A stretch of 64,000 nucleotides of DNA from Algibacter miyuki (GCF_030409805.1 NZ_JAUFQP010000007.1:1-64000); one strand, 5' to 3'. Counted from the first letter of the stretch, positions 1-9,332 are shown. The notes: generated by a model from the letters alone, not told the origin. Numbers and translations: made by a program.

Positions 1-23
1 ATAAATTAAAATTATTACATAAA

Positions 24-1091
24 ATGGGACACAATATAAAACCAGGTGTAGCAACCGGACAAGAAGTACAAGCAATATTTAATCATGCTAAAGAAAACGG
101 ATATGCTTTACCAGCAGTAAACGTTATCGGTTCGGACACTATCAACGGTGTTTTAGAAACTGCAAAAGATTTAAATGCTCCAGTAATTATCCAATTTTCT
201 AATGGTGGTGCACAATTTAACGCAGGTAAAGGATTAAGCAACGACGGACAAAAAGCCGCTATTGCAGGTGCTGTTGCAGGTGCAAAACACGTACATACTT
301 TAGCCGAAGCTTACGGTGTTCCAGTAATTTTACATACAGATCACTGTGCTAAAAAATTATTACCTTGGATCGACGGTTTATTAGACGCTAGTGAAGTACA
401 CTTTAAAGAAACTGGAAAACCATTATTCAGTTCTCACATGATTGACCTTTCTGAAGAGCCAATCGAAGAAAACATCGCTATATGCAAAACATATTTAGAA
501 AGAATGTCTAAAATGGGCATGACTTTAGAAATAGAATTAGGTATTACAGGTGGTGAAGAAGATGGTGTAGATAACTCTGATGTAGACGATTCTAAACTAT
601 ACACACAACCAGAAGAAGTAGCTTACGCTTACGAAGAATTAAGCAAAGTAAGTCCACAATTTACTATTGCAGCAGCTTTTGGAAACGTACACGGTGTTTA
701 CAAGCCAGGTAACGTTAAATTAACTCCGAAAATCTTAAAAAATTCTCAAGAATTCATTACAAAAAAATATGGTGTTGAAGAAAACCATATCGACTTTGTA
801 TTCCACGGTGGATCTGGATCTACAGTAGAAGAAATTAGAGAAGGCATTAGCTACGGTGTAATTAAAATGAACATCGATACCGATTTACAATATGCATTCA
901 TGGAAGGTATTCGTGATTACATGGGCGGAAAATCTGAGTATTTAAAAGCACAAATAGGTAACCCTGATGGTGACGATTCTCCAAACAAAAAATATTACGA
1001 TCCAAGAGTTTGGTTACGTGAAGGTGAAAAAACATTCGTAGCCCGTTTAAAAAAGGCTTTCGAAGACTTAAACAACGTAAATACCCTATAA
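24..1091 (+). CDS. fbaA: Class II fructose-bisphosphate aldolase
   Basis: Cleaves fructose 1,6-bisphosphate to dihydroxyacetone phosphate and glyceraldehyde 3-phosphate in glycolysis and gluconeogenesis; cytosolic and zinc-dependent. The 355-residue length fits the class IIA (E. coli FbaA) type. Visible motifs are LHTDHC at about residues 103-108, with H107 in the position of the zinc ligand, a glycine-rich loop around residues 170-180, and HGGSGS at 261-266, which binds the phosphate. The ATG lies only 24 bases from the window edge, so the promoter cannot be judged. A hairpin terminator follows. Family assignment is secure. Confidence 0.97.
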   Translation: MGHNIKPGVATGQEVQAIFNHAKENGYALPAVNVIGSDTINGVLETAKDLNAPVIIQFSNGGAQFNAGKGLSNDGQKAAIAGAVAGAKHVHTLAEAYGVPVILHTDHCAKKLLPWIDGLLDASEVHFKETGKPLFSSHMIDLSEEPIEENIAICKTYLERMSKMGMTLEIELGITGGEEDGVDNSDVDDSKLYTQPEEVAYAYEELSKVSPQFTIAAAFGNVHGVYKPGNVKLTPKILKNSQEFITKKYGVEENHIDFVFHGGSGSTVEEIREGISYGVIKMNIDTDLQYAFMEGIRDYMGGKSEYLKAQIGNPDGDDSPNKKYYDPRVWLREGEKTFVARLKKAFEDLNNVNTL

Positions 1092-1119
1092 TTTTAGGCT
1101 ATTTTATCACATATACATC

Positions 1120-1150
1120 AAGGCTCTGCGTTAAAGCGGGGCCTTTTTTT
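1120..1150 (+). terminator. Rho-independent terminator after fbaA
   Basis: An imperfect GC-rich stem (AAGGC..TGC / GC..GGCCTT) is followed by a run of T, 29 bases after the aldolase stop codon. Confidence 0.75.
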
Positions 1151-1200
1151 ATTTAAAATGCACTATCTTAACCTTTTAAAGGATAAAAAGGAATAAAATC

Positions 1201-1333
1201 ATCCTGGCGTTACCGCAAAATTAAAAAAAGCTTTAATTTTGCCGTCAGGCTTTCCGCTGTATCTTTTTAATTTCGCTATTATTGCTTCGCATAATAACAA
1301 AATAAAAAAGGATGCCGCATCAATCCTTAACGC
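1201..1333 (-). repeat. Structured interspersed repeat, copy A
   Basis: Read on the minus strand this segment opens with GCGTTAAGGATTGATGCGGC followed by ATCCTTTTTT. It then has a variable AT-rich hairpin (around 1270-1302), the conserved block AAAAAGATACAGCGGAAAGC, and a second hairpin (arms around 1215-1242) ending near TAACGCC. The same conserved blocks occur in direct orientation at 5530-5615 with different internal hairpins. The pattern of fixed boxes around variable stems suggests a family of structured repeats. Its function is unknown to me. Confidence 0.7.
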
Positions 1334-1379
1334 AGTTAACGGCTTAACATTAAAGCATTAAACTTTAAAACACATATAT

Positions 1380-2237
1380 ATGTCTTGGTTTAAAAGAAAA
1401 ACAAAAGGTATTACAACCACAACGGAAGAGAAAAAAGACACCCCAAAAGGGCTGTGGTATAAATCTCCAACAGGTAAAATTGTAGATGCCGAAGAATTAG
1501 AAAAAAACTTCTACGTAAGTCCAGAAGACGGATACCACGTTAGAATAGGCAGTAAAGAATATTTCGAAATTCTTTTTGATGATAATAAATTTAAAGAACT
1601 CGATAAAAATCTAGACTCTAAAGATCCTTTAAAATTCGAGGATACTAAAAAATATCCAGACCGCTTAAAAGCAGCTCAAGAAAAAACCAAATTAAAAGAT
1701 GCCGTACGCTGTGCTGTAGGTAAATCTAAAGGAAAAGATATCGTGGTAGCTTGTATGGATTTCGCTTTTATTGGAGGTTCTATGGGTAGTGTTGTAGGAG
1801 AAAAAATTGCACGTGCAGCCGATTACGCCTTAAAAAACAAATTACCTTTAATGGTAATTTCTAAATCTGGTGGAGCCCGAATGATGGAAGCAGCATTATC
1901 ACTTATGCAACTTGCTAAAACATCGGTAAAACTAGCGCAATTAGCCGATGCCGGTTTACCTTATATCTCTTTATGTACCGATCCAACAACAGGAGGTACA
2001 ACAGCATCGTTTGCTATGCTAGGCGATATTAATATTAGTGAGCCAGGAGCCTTAATTGGTTTTGCAGGCCCTAGAATTGTACGCGATACCACAGGAAAAG
2101 AATTACCTGAAGGTTTCCAAACAGCCGAGTTTTTACTAGAACACGGTTTCCTAGATTTTATTACACTTCGTAAAGATCTAAAAAACAAAGTCAATCAATA
2201 TGTTGATTTAATTACAAATCAACCTTTAAGAGCATAA
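1380..2237 (+). CDS. accD: Acetyl-CoA carboxylase carboxyltransferase subunit beta
   Basis: AccD is half of the carboxyltransferase that moves CO2 from biotin to acetyl-CoA, making malonyl-CoA for fatty acid synthesis; the partner AccA is not in this window. The crotonase-fold core is obvious ([42 protein letters not shown]). At 285 residues the length is normal. The N-terminal region ([12 protein letters not shown], then [12 protein letters not shown]) aligns with the place of the four-cysteine zinc ribbon of E. coli AccD, but has no cysteine. A strong hairpin terminator follows the stop. Confidence 0.96.
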   Translation: MSWFKRKTKGITTTTEEKKDTPKGLWYKSPTGKIVDAEELEKNFYVSPEDGYHVRIGSKEYFEILFDDNKFKELDKNLDSKDPLKFEDTKKYPDRLKAAQEKTKLKDAVRCAVGKSKGKDIVVACMDFAFIGGSMGSVVGEKIARAADYALKNKLPLMVISKSGGARMMEAALSLMQLAKTSVKLAQLADAGLPYISLCTDPTTGGTTASFAMLGDINISEPGALIGFAGPRIVRDTTGKELPEGFQTAEFLLEHGFLDFITLRKDLKNKVNQYVDLITNQPLRA

Positions 2238-2246
2238 ACAAAAAAA

Positions 2247-2271
2247 GCGAGCCCAACGGCTCGCTTTTTTT
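2247..2271 (+). terminator. Rho-independent terminator after accD
   Basis: Perfect 7-bp stem GCGAGCC/GGCTCGC with a CAAC loop, followed directly by seven T. Confidence 0.92.
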
Positions 2272-2837
2272 ATTTTGACATATCTTTTCTTAAAACTTAT
2301 CTCCCAAGCAACTCGCCTGTCCAAAATCTTCTTTATACCTTCTATCTTGAGAACGCTTTGAGCAAGTTCATTTTTAAAATTCTCCTGTTCTATTTTATCC
2401 ACACACCATTTGGGTTATGCTAAAATACCGTAATCTCTCCTACTTCAAAATTAATAATACATTCAAATAACTTAGTTTTAGAAACCACACTTCAATCCTT
2501 ATTCTGCATACAGGAATTGTTTTCATTTTTTTGTTAGTATTAACATAAAAAGCACTCCAATATTACTTTCTAGTTTAAGAAAACATTTTTTTACAAAAAA
2601 AACAACACTAAAATTAAATAAACTTTCCACTCCTAAAAATAAATCTACTTATTCTTACTTTCCGCTACAGTAAAGACTCTAACGCTATTGAATATGATAA
2701 AAACATTAAAAATTTATCTAAATAGTTATAAAAAACCAACTTTATTTCCATAAATTTAAGCGAACAGAACGTGTTTTTCACATCTAAACCCCTAACTACA
2801 ACGTATATATCCCTTTAAGACCTTCCAAATATTAAAC
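2272..2837. other. 566-base intergenic stretch without a recognisable gene
   Basis: AT-rich sequence between the accD terminator and the degenerate kinase. No frame in either direction gives a protein I recognise; the longest open stretch on the minus strand near 2233-2410 has no good start. I see no RNA gene or repeat here. It may hold the promoter of the downstream gene or an eroded gene. Confidence 0.6.
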
Positions 2838-4229
2838 ATGACATTATACACACCACCCCTTACAGGTGACATTGGTTTGCTATCGAAACTTTCAACACTG
2901 TTAATAAGCTTATTTCAAAATACGAAAAGCCATACTGCGGTAAATACGCCTCCGGAATACAATGATGATATATTTTACATTATAGGTACGGCCATTACGT
3001 TTTGTGCGTTAATCTCTTTTATTATTTTACAAAAACGCAAAACTGACACTATCAAGCTCACTTTAGAAAACAAAATAAAGCGACTCACCGATAAAAACAA
3101 GCTTATAGAAAACTTAGTGCTCGATATAAAAACGCCCATCACTTTAATTTTAGCAGCTTTAGAACTAGTTAAAGAAAAACGTTCAACTGATGCTATTTTA
3201 CAAGACATAGGAACAGTTGAAAAAAATGGATTCAAAATAAATCAAGACATTAACGACATTGTAAGTTATTTAAAAACGACGGACTCGTCTAAAAAAATTC
3301 GTTTAGAGGAGGTCGATATTAATGAGTTTTTAAATCATCAATTATTAAAAGCAAATGATTTAGTTCACTCGAAAAACATAACATTACATCTTGATTCTAA
3401 CATCCCCAATAGGCTTTTATTAGAAATAGATAAAGCGAAGACCGACAAACTCATTTCGCACATACTGACTAATACTATCAACTTTTCTTTTGAAAACTCT
3501 AAAATAGAATTCAAGGTTTCAATCGATGAAAACGACATGCTTTGCATCACCTTTAGTAATTTTAATGTGAACCAAACGGCACACGACCAGGCTAAAGTTT
3601 TCAACCTATTTAATCCTTCAGAAAACAGCTCACATATTGAAGGTATTGGCATTACACTTTTTAGTGCTAAAGCTCTAGTTGCATTAATGCAAGGCAATAT
3701 CACTTTAAACAGTTCTATAGAAGAAGGCGCAGAATTTAACATTACGTTACCCATTAAGAAAAAGAACGGACAAGCTACAGAAAATATTATTCCATTTAGC
3801 CCTTCTAAAAATGTAATAAAAAACAGTCATTATTTTAATAATAAAGTTTGGTTAGCCTCTAAAACAAACATTTTAATTGCCGAACATGTATTAGAACTTA
3901 ATCAATGTTATGATGCTTTTTTAGCACCGCTCTACAACTGTGTATATGTTACAAATGGAAAATCGGCACTAGAGAAATTAAATAGATTTGAATTCGATTT
4001 AATTATAAGTACGACAAGAATGCCTGTTATTGATGGTTTCGAGTTGAGAGAACTATTAATAGCACAACCCGCCCTTAAAGACATTCCATTTTTATTAATA
4101 AGTAATGAAGATTTAACGGATAGCACCTTTGAATTACTTGATTTAGACCTGCATCATTGCTTAACTAAACCATTTACTCCAAGCCATTTATTAGCAAGCA
4201 TCCAAGCCATTTTACATCAAAAGGGCTAA
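2838..4229 (+). CDS. Degenerate hybrid histidine kinase / receiver protein
   Basis: Membrane protein with one clear transmembrane helix (about residues 45-65) and a short coiled region, then DHp-like, HATPase-like and receiver-like domains. The fold is that of a hybrid two-component protein, but the key residues are missing. The H-box reads NLVLDIKTPIT, with L95 in place of the phospho-accepting histidine. The ATPase domain keeps an N-box (HILTNTINFS) and a GIGITL motif, but the DxGxG loop is replaced by FSNFNVN. The receiver reads LIISTTRMP, with T392 where the aspartate belongs, while the conserved lysine (LTKPF) stays. It therefore cannot use a normal His-Asp relay. The reading frame is intact over 463 residues, which argues for selection as a regulatory pseudokinase rather than decay. 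No partner lies next to it. Confidence 0.8.
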   Translation: MTLYTPPLTGDIGLLSKLSTLLISLFQNTKSHTAVNTPPEYNDDIFYIIGTAITFCALISFIILQKRKTDTIKLTLENKIKRLTDKNKLIENLVLDIKTPITLILAALELVKEKRSTDAILQDIGTVEKNGFKINQDINDIVSYLKTTDSSKKIRLEEVDINEFLNHQLLKANDLVHSKNITLHLDSNIPNRLLLEIDKAKTDKLISHILTNTINFSFENSKIEFKVSIDENDMLCITFSNFNVNQTAHDQAKVFNLFNPSENSSHIEGIGITLFSAKALVALMQGNITLNSSIEEGAEFNITLPIKKKNGQATENIIPFSPSKNVIKNSHYFNNKVWLASKTNILIAEHVLELNQCYDAFLAPLYNCVYVTNGKSALEKLNRFEFDLIISTTRMPVIDGFELRELLIAQPALKDIPFLLISNEDLTDSTFELLDLDLHHCLTKPFTPSHLLASIQAILHQKG

Positions 4230-4312
4230 TGCAGGTGTTTTTTTTGCCTTCCTAAAGGTATTTGTTATTTTAAGACTATGTCTTCTTTTTAATTCTATAA
4301 AGAAAAGCACCT

Positions 4313-5041
4313 TTACGGCTTATGATCTTCTGATTCCTTATCTAGTAAAACCTCTATAGGAATACCGCTATATGCCCACCAAATTAAGGCAGCCGTAGCG
4401 CTAAGCCATAACACGTAATAGCTCGGTAAATTATCGCCATTAAAAACAAAACGCGCAAAAACAACGTTTAAAACCCAAAGTATCGTTAAAAATAAAGCGC
4501 CGTAAATGAGATTGAAAAGCCATTGAAACCGCGCGTTAGAAGCTCTGTTAACGCTGTTTTTTTCGTTCTTGTTAAAAACACCATAAACATTAACAAAAAT
4601 CGGAATCATTAATCCTAAACTAACCACAGGGATTATAGTCTCTATTAATAAGTCTATTGCTAAATATGTTTCTAAGGCCATTGAAAAAACCTGAAAATGA
4701 TAGCAGAGGTTAAATGTATATACAGCTAAAAAGACTGAAAACGCGATATACAAAACAGATTTCCGATAAATATATTTGGTGTAGAGCTCTACAAAAACAA
4801 AAATAAAGGCTACTAACAAAATATCGGTTGGCAATCGTGGAATTTCTATAATAGCACGATTTAACCCCATATCACGATATACTAATTGTATTATCGATAT
4901 ACAGAGCGACAAAAAAAATCCTGCCAACAAGCGCGACAGTTTAGTATTGTTCTTCCTAAGAATAAAACTTCCGAAGCCTATACCAACGAGCATACCAACG
5001 AATATCAATACATTGAAAATGTTTAATTTTAAATAAGCCAT
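4313..5041 (-). CDS. Multi-pass inner membrane protein, unknown function
   Basis: 242 residues with about seven hydrophobic helices spread along the chain and a short charged tail (LLDKESEDHKP). The arrangement resembles the membrane sensor half of flavobacterial membrane-bound AraC-type regulators, but no helix-turn-helix follows and the gene ends normally. It could be a stand-alone sensor relative or an unrelated membrane protein. It is convergent with the degenerate kinase, with 83 bases between the stop codons, and divergent from rpsO. Confidence 0.6.
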   Translation of the reverse strand: MAYLKLNIFNVLIFVGMLVGIGFGSFILRKNNTKLSRLLAGFFLSLCISIIQLVYRDMGLNRAIIEIPRLPTDILLVAFIFVFVELYTKYIYRKSVLYIAFSVFLAVYTFNLCYHFQVFSMALETYLAIDLLIETIIPVVSLGLMIPIFVNVYGVFNKNEKNSVNRASNARFQWLFNLIYGALFLTILWVLNVVFARFVFNGDNLPSYYVLWLSATAALIWWAYSGIPIEVLLDKESEDHKP

Positions 5042-5159
5042 AAACTATAGGGACGTATAATTAACAGGTTAACTTTCAAACAAATATAATAAAAAAGTAT
5101 ATGCCATGGGTATACATTAAATATTTGTGTTGAACCTATATAGTTATTGGAAAAATAAC

Positions 5160-5167
5160 TATATTTG
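5160..5167 (+). promoter_or_regulatory. Candidate -7 promoter box of rpsO
   Basis: TATATTTG fits the Bacteroidota -7 consensus TAnnTTTG exactly and lies 56 bases before the S15 start. No TTG -33 box is found at the ideal spacing, so this is a partial match. Confidence 0.45.
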
Positions 5168-5172
5168 CGGCT

Positions 5173-5189
5173 CGAAAGAAAATCTTTCG
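5173..5189 (+). promoter_or_regulatory. Hairpin in the rpsO leader
   Basis: CGAAAG/CTTTCG stem with a five-base loop between the candidate promoter and the S15 start. S15 represses its own mRNA through leader structures in several bacteria; this stem is a candidate for that role but is too small to prove it. Confidence 0.35.
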
Positions 5190-5222
5190 TATTACATAAC
5201 AATCATTTACAATAATATTAGA

Positions 5223-5492
5223 ATGTATTTATCAAAAGAAGCCAAACAAGAAATGTTTGCAAAACACGGGAAAGATAAAAACGATACAGGTTCTGCAGAA
5301 GGGCAAATCGCTTTATTTACCCAAAGAATTGAGCACTTAACTGCACACCTTAAAAACAATCGTAAAGATTACAATACTGAACGTTCTTTAGTAATGTTAG
5401 TAGGTAAAAGAAGAAGCTTACTTGATTACTTAACTAAGAAAGATGTCTTAAGATATCGTGCTATAGTAAAAGAATTAGGATTAAGAAAATAA
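5223..5492 (+). CDS. rpsO: 30S ribosomal protein S15
   Basis: Primary 16S rRNA-binding protein of the small subunit platform. The 89-residue form starting MYLSKEAKQEMF matches the family length; the frame is open further upstream, but those 32 codons run through the promoter-like region and are not part of S15. Family signatures are GSAEGQIALFTQRI, HLTAHLKNNRKDY and GKRRSLLDYL. rpsO upstream of pnp is the classic bacterial gene order and is kept here, although a terminator and an interspersed repeat separate the two. Confidence 0.97.
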   Translation: MYLSKEAKQEMFAKHGKDKNDTGSAEGQIALFTQRIEHLTAHLKNNRKDYNTERSLVMLVGKRRSLLDYLTKKDVLRYRAIVKELGLRK

Positions 5493-5500
5493 TTTTAAAA

Positions 5501-5525
5501 AGAGGCTTAACGGCCTCTTTTTTGT
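5501..5525 (+). terminator. Rho-independent terminator after rpsO
   Basis: AGAGGC/GCCTCT stem followed by a T-rich tract, nine bases after the S15 stop. Confidence 0.9.
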
Positions 5526-5529
5526 TTTT

Positions 5530-5615
5530 GCGTTAGGGATTGATGCGGCATCCTTTTTTGCCATTAAAAGCAAAAAAGATATAGCGGAAAGCCCGGCCTT
5601 TAGGCAACGCCCAAA
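5530..5615 (+). repeat. Structured interspersed repeat, copy B
   Basis: Opens with GCGTTAGGGATTGATGCGGC then ATCCTTTTTT, has a short TTTTGC/GCAAAA hairpin, then AAAAGATATAGCGGAAAGCC and a final stem ending AACGCCC. The boxes match copy A (1201-1333, opposite strand) almost base for base, while the internal stems differ. The rest of the rpsO-pnp gap (5616-5826) holds no gene I can see. Confidence 0.7.
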
Positions 5616-5826
5616 GAATACAACTCAAGCGTGAGAGTTTAAAATAGCGTAATAGAAGAAGCTAGATACCCGTAAGATCCTGATTGTTTCGGGATGGGAC
5701 AAAAGGTTTTTCATTGGTCAATAGACATTTTTAATGTCGCACACACAACAACTACACACAACAACACAGCGACCATTGTTTAACATAATTTAGGCAAATG
5801 TATGCCTAGATTGCAAGAAAAAATTT

Positions 5827-8076
5827 ATGATTCCAAAAGTTTTTAAAGAGGTTATTGACCTTGGGGACGGTAGAGAAATTTCTATCGAAACCGGAAAATT
5901 AGCAAAACAAGCTCATGGTAGCGTTGTAGTACAATCGGGAAAATGTATGTTATTATGTACAGTTGTTTCGAACTACAAACAAAGTGATGTTGACTTTTTA
6001 CCTTTAACGGTAGATTATCGCGAAAAATTTGCTGCTGCAGGACGTTACCCAGGTGGTTTCTTTAAGAGAGAAGCTAGACCAAGTGACGGTGAGGTATTAA
6101 CGATGCGTTTAGTGGATCGTGTTTTACGTCCATTATTTCCAAAAGATTACCACGCAGAAACTCAAGTGATGATTCAATTAATGTCTCATGACGAAAACGT
6201 AATGCCAGAAGCTATGGCTGGATTAGCGGCGAGTGCTGCAATTCAATTATCTGATTTACCTTTCGAATGTGCTATTTCTGAAGCTAGAGTTGCACGTGTT
6301 AATGGTGAATTTGTAATTAACCCAACTAGAGCACAATTAGCAGAATCTGACTTAGAGATGATGATTGGTGCTTCTGCCGATTCTGTAATGATGGTTGAAG
6401 GTGAGATGGATGAAATTTCTGAAGAAGAAATGGCAGACGCTATCAAATTTGCTCACGAAGCTATTAAAGTACAAATTGATGCACAGTTGCGTTTAGCGGA
6501 AGCTTTTGGTAAAAAAGAAGTTCGTGAATACACAACTGCAGAAGTTAACGAAGATTTACAAAAAAGAATACACGAATTAGCATACGATAAATGTTACGCT
6601 ATTGCAAAGAAGGGGACTTCTAAAGCAGAACGTAGCGCTGCATTTGCTGAAGTAAAAGAAGAAGTTAAAGCGTCTTTTACAGAAGAAGAAATGGCAGAAT
6701 TTGGACACCTTGTTGGAGGATACTACAGCAAAGCGGAAAAAGAAGCGGTACGTGAATTAACATTAAGCGAAGGTTTACGTTTAGACGGAAGAAAGACTGA
6801 CGAAATTAGACCAATATGGTGTGAGGTAGATTATTTACCTTCTACACACGGTTCTTCTATCTTTTCTCGTGGAGAAACTCAAGCTTTAGCTACAGTAACT
6901 TTAGGAACATCTAGAGATGCTAACAAAATAGATATGCCATCTTACGAAGGTGAGGAGAATTTCTACTTACACTATAACTTCCCTCCTTTTTGTACAGGTG
7001 AAGCTAGACCATTAAGAGGAACATCTCGTAGAGAAGTTGGGCATGGTAACTTAGCACAACGTGGTTTAAAAGGAATGATTCCTTCAGATTGTCCGTACAC
7101 TGTACGTGTTGTATCTGAAGTATTAGAATCTAACGGTTCGTCTTCTATGGCAACTGTTTGTGCTGGTACAATGGCATTAATGGATGCTGGTGTAAAAATG
7201 AAACGTCCAGTTTCTGGTATTGCTATGGGATTAATTTCTGATGGTGACCGTTACGCCGTATTATCTGATATTTTAGGTGATGAAGATCACTTAGGAGATA
7301 TGGATTTTAAAGTAACTGGTACTTCTGAAGGAATTACTGCTTGCCAAATGGATATTAAAATTAAAGGATTAAGCTACGAAATTTTAGTAAATGCACTAAA
7401 ACAAGCACGCGAAGGTCGTTTACATATCTTAGGTAAAATTACAGATACTATTGCTGCACCTGCAGAAAGCGTTAAAGATCATGCGCCTACTATGGTAACG
7501 CGTCGTGTACCAAACGAATTTATTGGTGCCTTAATTGGACCTGGAGGAAAAGTAATTCAAGAAATGCAAAAAGAAACTGAGACGACTATCGTTATTAACG
7601 AAGATCCAGTTACTGAAGAAGGTATTGTTGAAATATTAGGTGTAGGTTCTAAAGGTATTGATGCTGTTATGGCAAAAATCGATTCTTTATTATTTAAACC
7701 AACTGTTGGTAGTGTATATGAAGTAAAAGTAATCAAAATGTTAGATTTTGGTGCTGTTGTTGAGTATATGGATGCACCAGGAAACGAAGTTTTATTACAC
7801 GTAAGTGAATTGGCTTGGGAACGTACTGAAAATGTATCGGATGTAGTTAATATGGGTGATGTTTTTGATGTGAAGTATTTTGGACAAGATCCAAGAACAC
7901 GCAAAGAGAAAGTATCTCGTAAAGCTATTTTACCAAAACCAGAAGGTTATGTTGCTAGACCACCAAGAGATGATAAACGTTCTGGTGGACGTGATAACAG
8001 AGGTGCTCGTGACAACAGAGGTCGTGACAACCGTCGTGATGACAGAAAACCAAGAGAAGATAAAAAAGAAGATTAA
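5827..8076 (+). CDS. pnp: Polyribonucleotide nucleotidyltransferase (PNPase)
   Basis: 3'-5' phosphorolytic exoribonuclease and core enzyme of mRNA decay, forming a trimeric ring in the cytosol. Domains in order: first RNase PH domain (about 1-140), alpha-helical linker (about 145-310), second and catalytic RNase PH domain (about 315-535, with [19 protein letters not shown] and the [28 protein letters not shown] stretch), KH domain with the GPGGK loop (about 555-610), S1 domain (about 620-695). The last 40 residues are a low-complexity basic tail rich in RDNRG/RRDD, common in Bacteroidota PNPase and likely to bind RNA. At 749 residues it is complete. Confidence 0.98.
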   Translation: MIPKVFKEVIDLGDGREISIETGKLAKQAHGSVVVQSGKCMLLCTVVSNYKQSDVDFLPLTVDYREKFAAAGRYPGGFFKREARPSDGEVLTMRLVDRVLRPLFPKDYHAETQVMIQLMSHDENVMPEAMAGLAASAAIQLSDLPFECAISEARVARVNGEFVINPTRAQLAESDLEMMIGASADSVMMVEGEMDEISEEEMADAIKFAHEAIKVQIDAQLRLAEAFGKKEVREYTTAEVNEDLQKRIHELAYDKCYAIAKKGTSKAERSAAFAEVKEEVKASFTEEEMAEFGHLVGGYYSKAEKEAVRELTLSEGLRLDGRKTDEIRPIWCEVDYLPSTHGSSIFSRGETQALATVTLGTSRDANKIDMPSYEGEENFYLHYNFPPFCTGEARPLRGTSRREVGHGNLAQRGLKGMIPSDCPYTVRVVSEVLESNGSSSMATVCAGTMALMDAGVKMKRPVSGIAMGLISDGDRYAVLSDILGDEDHLGDMDFKVTGTSEGITACQMDIKIKGLSYEILVNALKQAREGRLHILGKITDTIAAPAESVKDHAPTMVTRRVPNEFIGALIGPGGKVIQEMQKETETTIVINEDPVTEEGIVEILGVGSKGIDAVMAKIDSLLFKPTVGSVYEVKVIKMLDFGAVVEYMDAPGNEVLLHVSELAWERTENVSDVVNMGDVFDVKYFGQDPRTRKEKVSRKAILPKPEGYVARPPRDDKRSGGRDNRGARDNRGRDNRRDDRKPREDKKED

Positions 8077-8101
8077 TTCTTTTTTTTAATTCATAAATCA
8101 G

Positions 8102-8137
8102 GCCCGATAACTATAACAAGTTATCGGGCTTCTTTTT
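8102..8137 (+). terminator. Rho-independent terminator after pnp
   Basis: Perfect 10-bp stem GCCCGATAAC/GTTATCGGGC followed by a T-rich run. It isolates the conserved pnp block from the cassette island. Confidence 0.93.
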
Positions 8138-8164
8138 TGCTTTCAGAAAAATGTTGTAACTTTA
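8137..8164 (+). promoter_or_regulatory. Candidate promoter of the recombinase gene
   Basis: TTG at 8137-8139, a 17-base spacer and TAACTTTA at 8157-8164 (consensus TAnnTTTG with one mismatch). The start codon follows only eight bases later, so the mRNA would have almost no leader. Confidence 0.35.
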
Positions 8165-8171
8165 AGTCACT

Positions 8172-9332
8172 ATGACTTCAATTACATTAGCTCCTCTTAC
8201 TTATAATTCTAAAAGTTGTATTGCTATTACATTTCGGTACAATTTTGACGTTAAAGAATATATTAAAAAATTTGACGGCGTATTCTGGAGCAACACGCAT
8301 CGTACTTTCTATTTTGAGTACAATGAAGCACGGTTAGAAGCTTTTAAAGCACATCTACAAAAAGGCAACTTAACACTTATAGAAGACACCACAACAAGCC
8401 TAGTGCCTCACAAAACAAGCAAATCTAAACTCGCAATATTAAACCCCGAAAAAACGACTGTTTACCATCAGTTTCTCGAGTTCTTAAAAGGAAAAAGATT
8501 TAGCACAAGTACCATTTCAACATACGGAGGCTTTATATTAGAGTTTTTACGTTTTACAGGAGAAAAACCATTGGATAGTCTTAATGAAAACGATGTAAGA
8601 CGCTACACCGAATGGGCTGTAAGCACTTTAAATTATGCCATTAGTACGCACAGGCAAATGGTTAGTGGGCTTAAACATTTTGCACATTTCTACCCAGCAT
8701 GTTCCATAAATACAGACAAAATTTACATGCCTAAAAAGGACAAAAAACTACCTATTGTTTTAAGTATTGAGGAAGTACTTTCGCTTTTACAAGCCACAAA
8801 AAATCTAAAGCACCGTACTATAATCGCTATGCTCTATGGTTCCGGTTTACGGATTGGAGAGTTGATTAGTCTTAAATTAAGTGATTTTGATTTTAAGCGG
8901 AAACAATTGTATATCCAAAATGCTAAAGGACGCAAAGATCGCTACACTACAATTGCTGAAAGCTTATTTCCTTTATTAAAAAACTATCACAACACATACA
9001 AACCTAAAGTTTATTTTATTGAAAACCCGAACGGCGGACATTATAGCCCGGAATCTATACGCGCATTTTTAAAAAGAAACGCCAAGACTGCCGGAATAAC
9101 AAAAACAATAACACCGCACACGCTTAGACACAGCTATGCCACACACATGCTTGAGCAAGGTATTGATATTAGGTATATTCAAGAATTATTAGGGCATAGT
9201 AGACCCGAAACCACTATGATTTACACGCATGTTACCAGAAAAGATTTACAGCAAATAAAAAGCCCTTTAGATAATGCCATAAAAAAATTATCTTTACAGA
9301 ATAACAGTAACAACAATATTACTATATCCTGA
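8172..9332 (+). CDS. Tyrosine recombinase, putative integrase of the cassette array
   Basis: 386-residue site-specific recombinase. Residues 1-75 form an extra N-terminal domain (with FWSNTHRTFYFEY) seen in Bacteroidota integrases, followed by a SAM-like core-binding domain (about 95-180) and the catalytic domain. All catalytic residues are present: R227 (GSGLRIGE), K252 (NAKGRKDR), H316 and R319 (HTLRHSYATH), H342 (LLGHSRPETT), nucleophile Y351 (MIYTHV). The tail TMIYTHV...IKSPLD resembles IntI and Bacteroidota integrases. Only 89 residues separate R227 and H316, so there is no room for the additional segment that defines IntI. It is co-directional with the array, and its stop lies 42 bases before the first G|TT boundary. 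Enzyme class is certain; the role as cassette integrase is inferred from position and from the structure of the array. Confidence 0.85.
   Translation: MTSITLAPLTYNSKSCIAITFRYNFDVKEYIKKFDGVFWSNTHRTFYFEYNEARLEAFKAHLQKGNLTLIEDTTTSLVPHKTSKSKLAILNPEKTTVYHQFLEFLKGKRFSTSTISTYGGFILEFLRFTGEKPLDSLNENDVRRYTEWAVSTLNYAISTHRQMVSGLKHFAHFYPACSINTDKIYMPKKDKKLPIVLSIEEVLSLLQATKNLKHRTIIAMLYGSGLRIGELISLKLSDFDFKRKQLYIQNAKGRKDRYTTIAESLFPLLKNYHNTYKPKVYFIENPNGGHYSPESIRAFLKRNAKTAGITKTITPHTLRHSYATHMLEQGIDIRYIQELLGHSRPETTMIYTHVTRKDLQQIKSPLDNAIKKLSLQNNSNNNITIS

Noticed and set aside
2233..2410. An open minus-strand stretch behind accD.
   Set aside because: It overlaps the accD terminator, has no good start and shows no motif.
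5127..5222. N-terminal extension of S15 by 32 codons.
   Set aside because: S15 is about 89 residues; the extension covers the promoter box and leader hairpin.
8172..9332. Calling the recombinase a housekeeping XerC or XerD.
   Set aside because: The N-terminal domain and length are unlike Xer proteins, and its position at the head of the cassette array argues for a role there.
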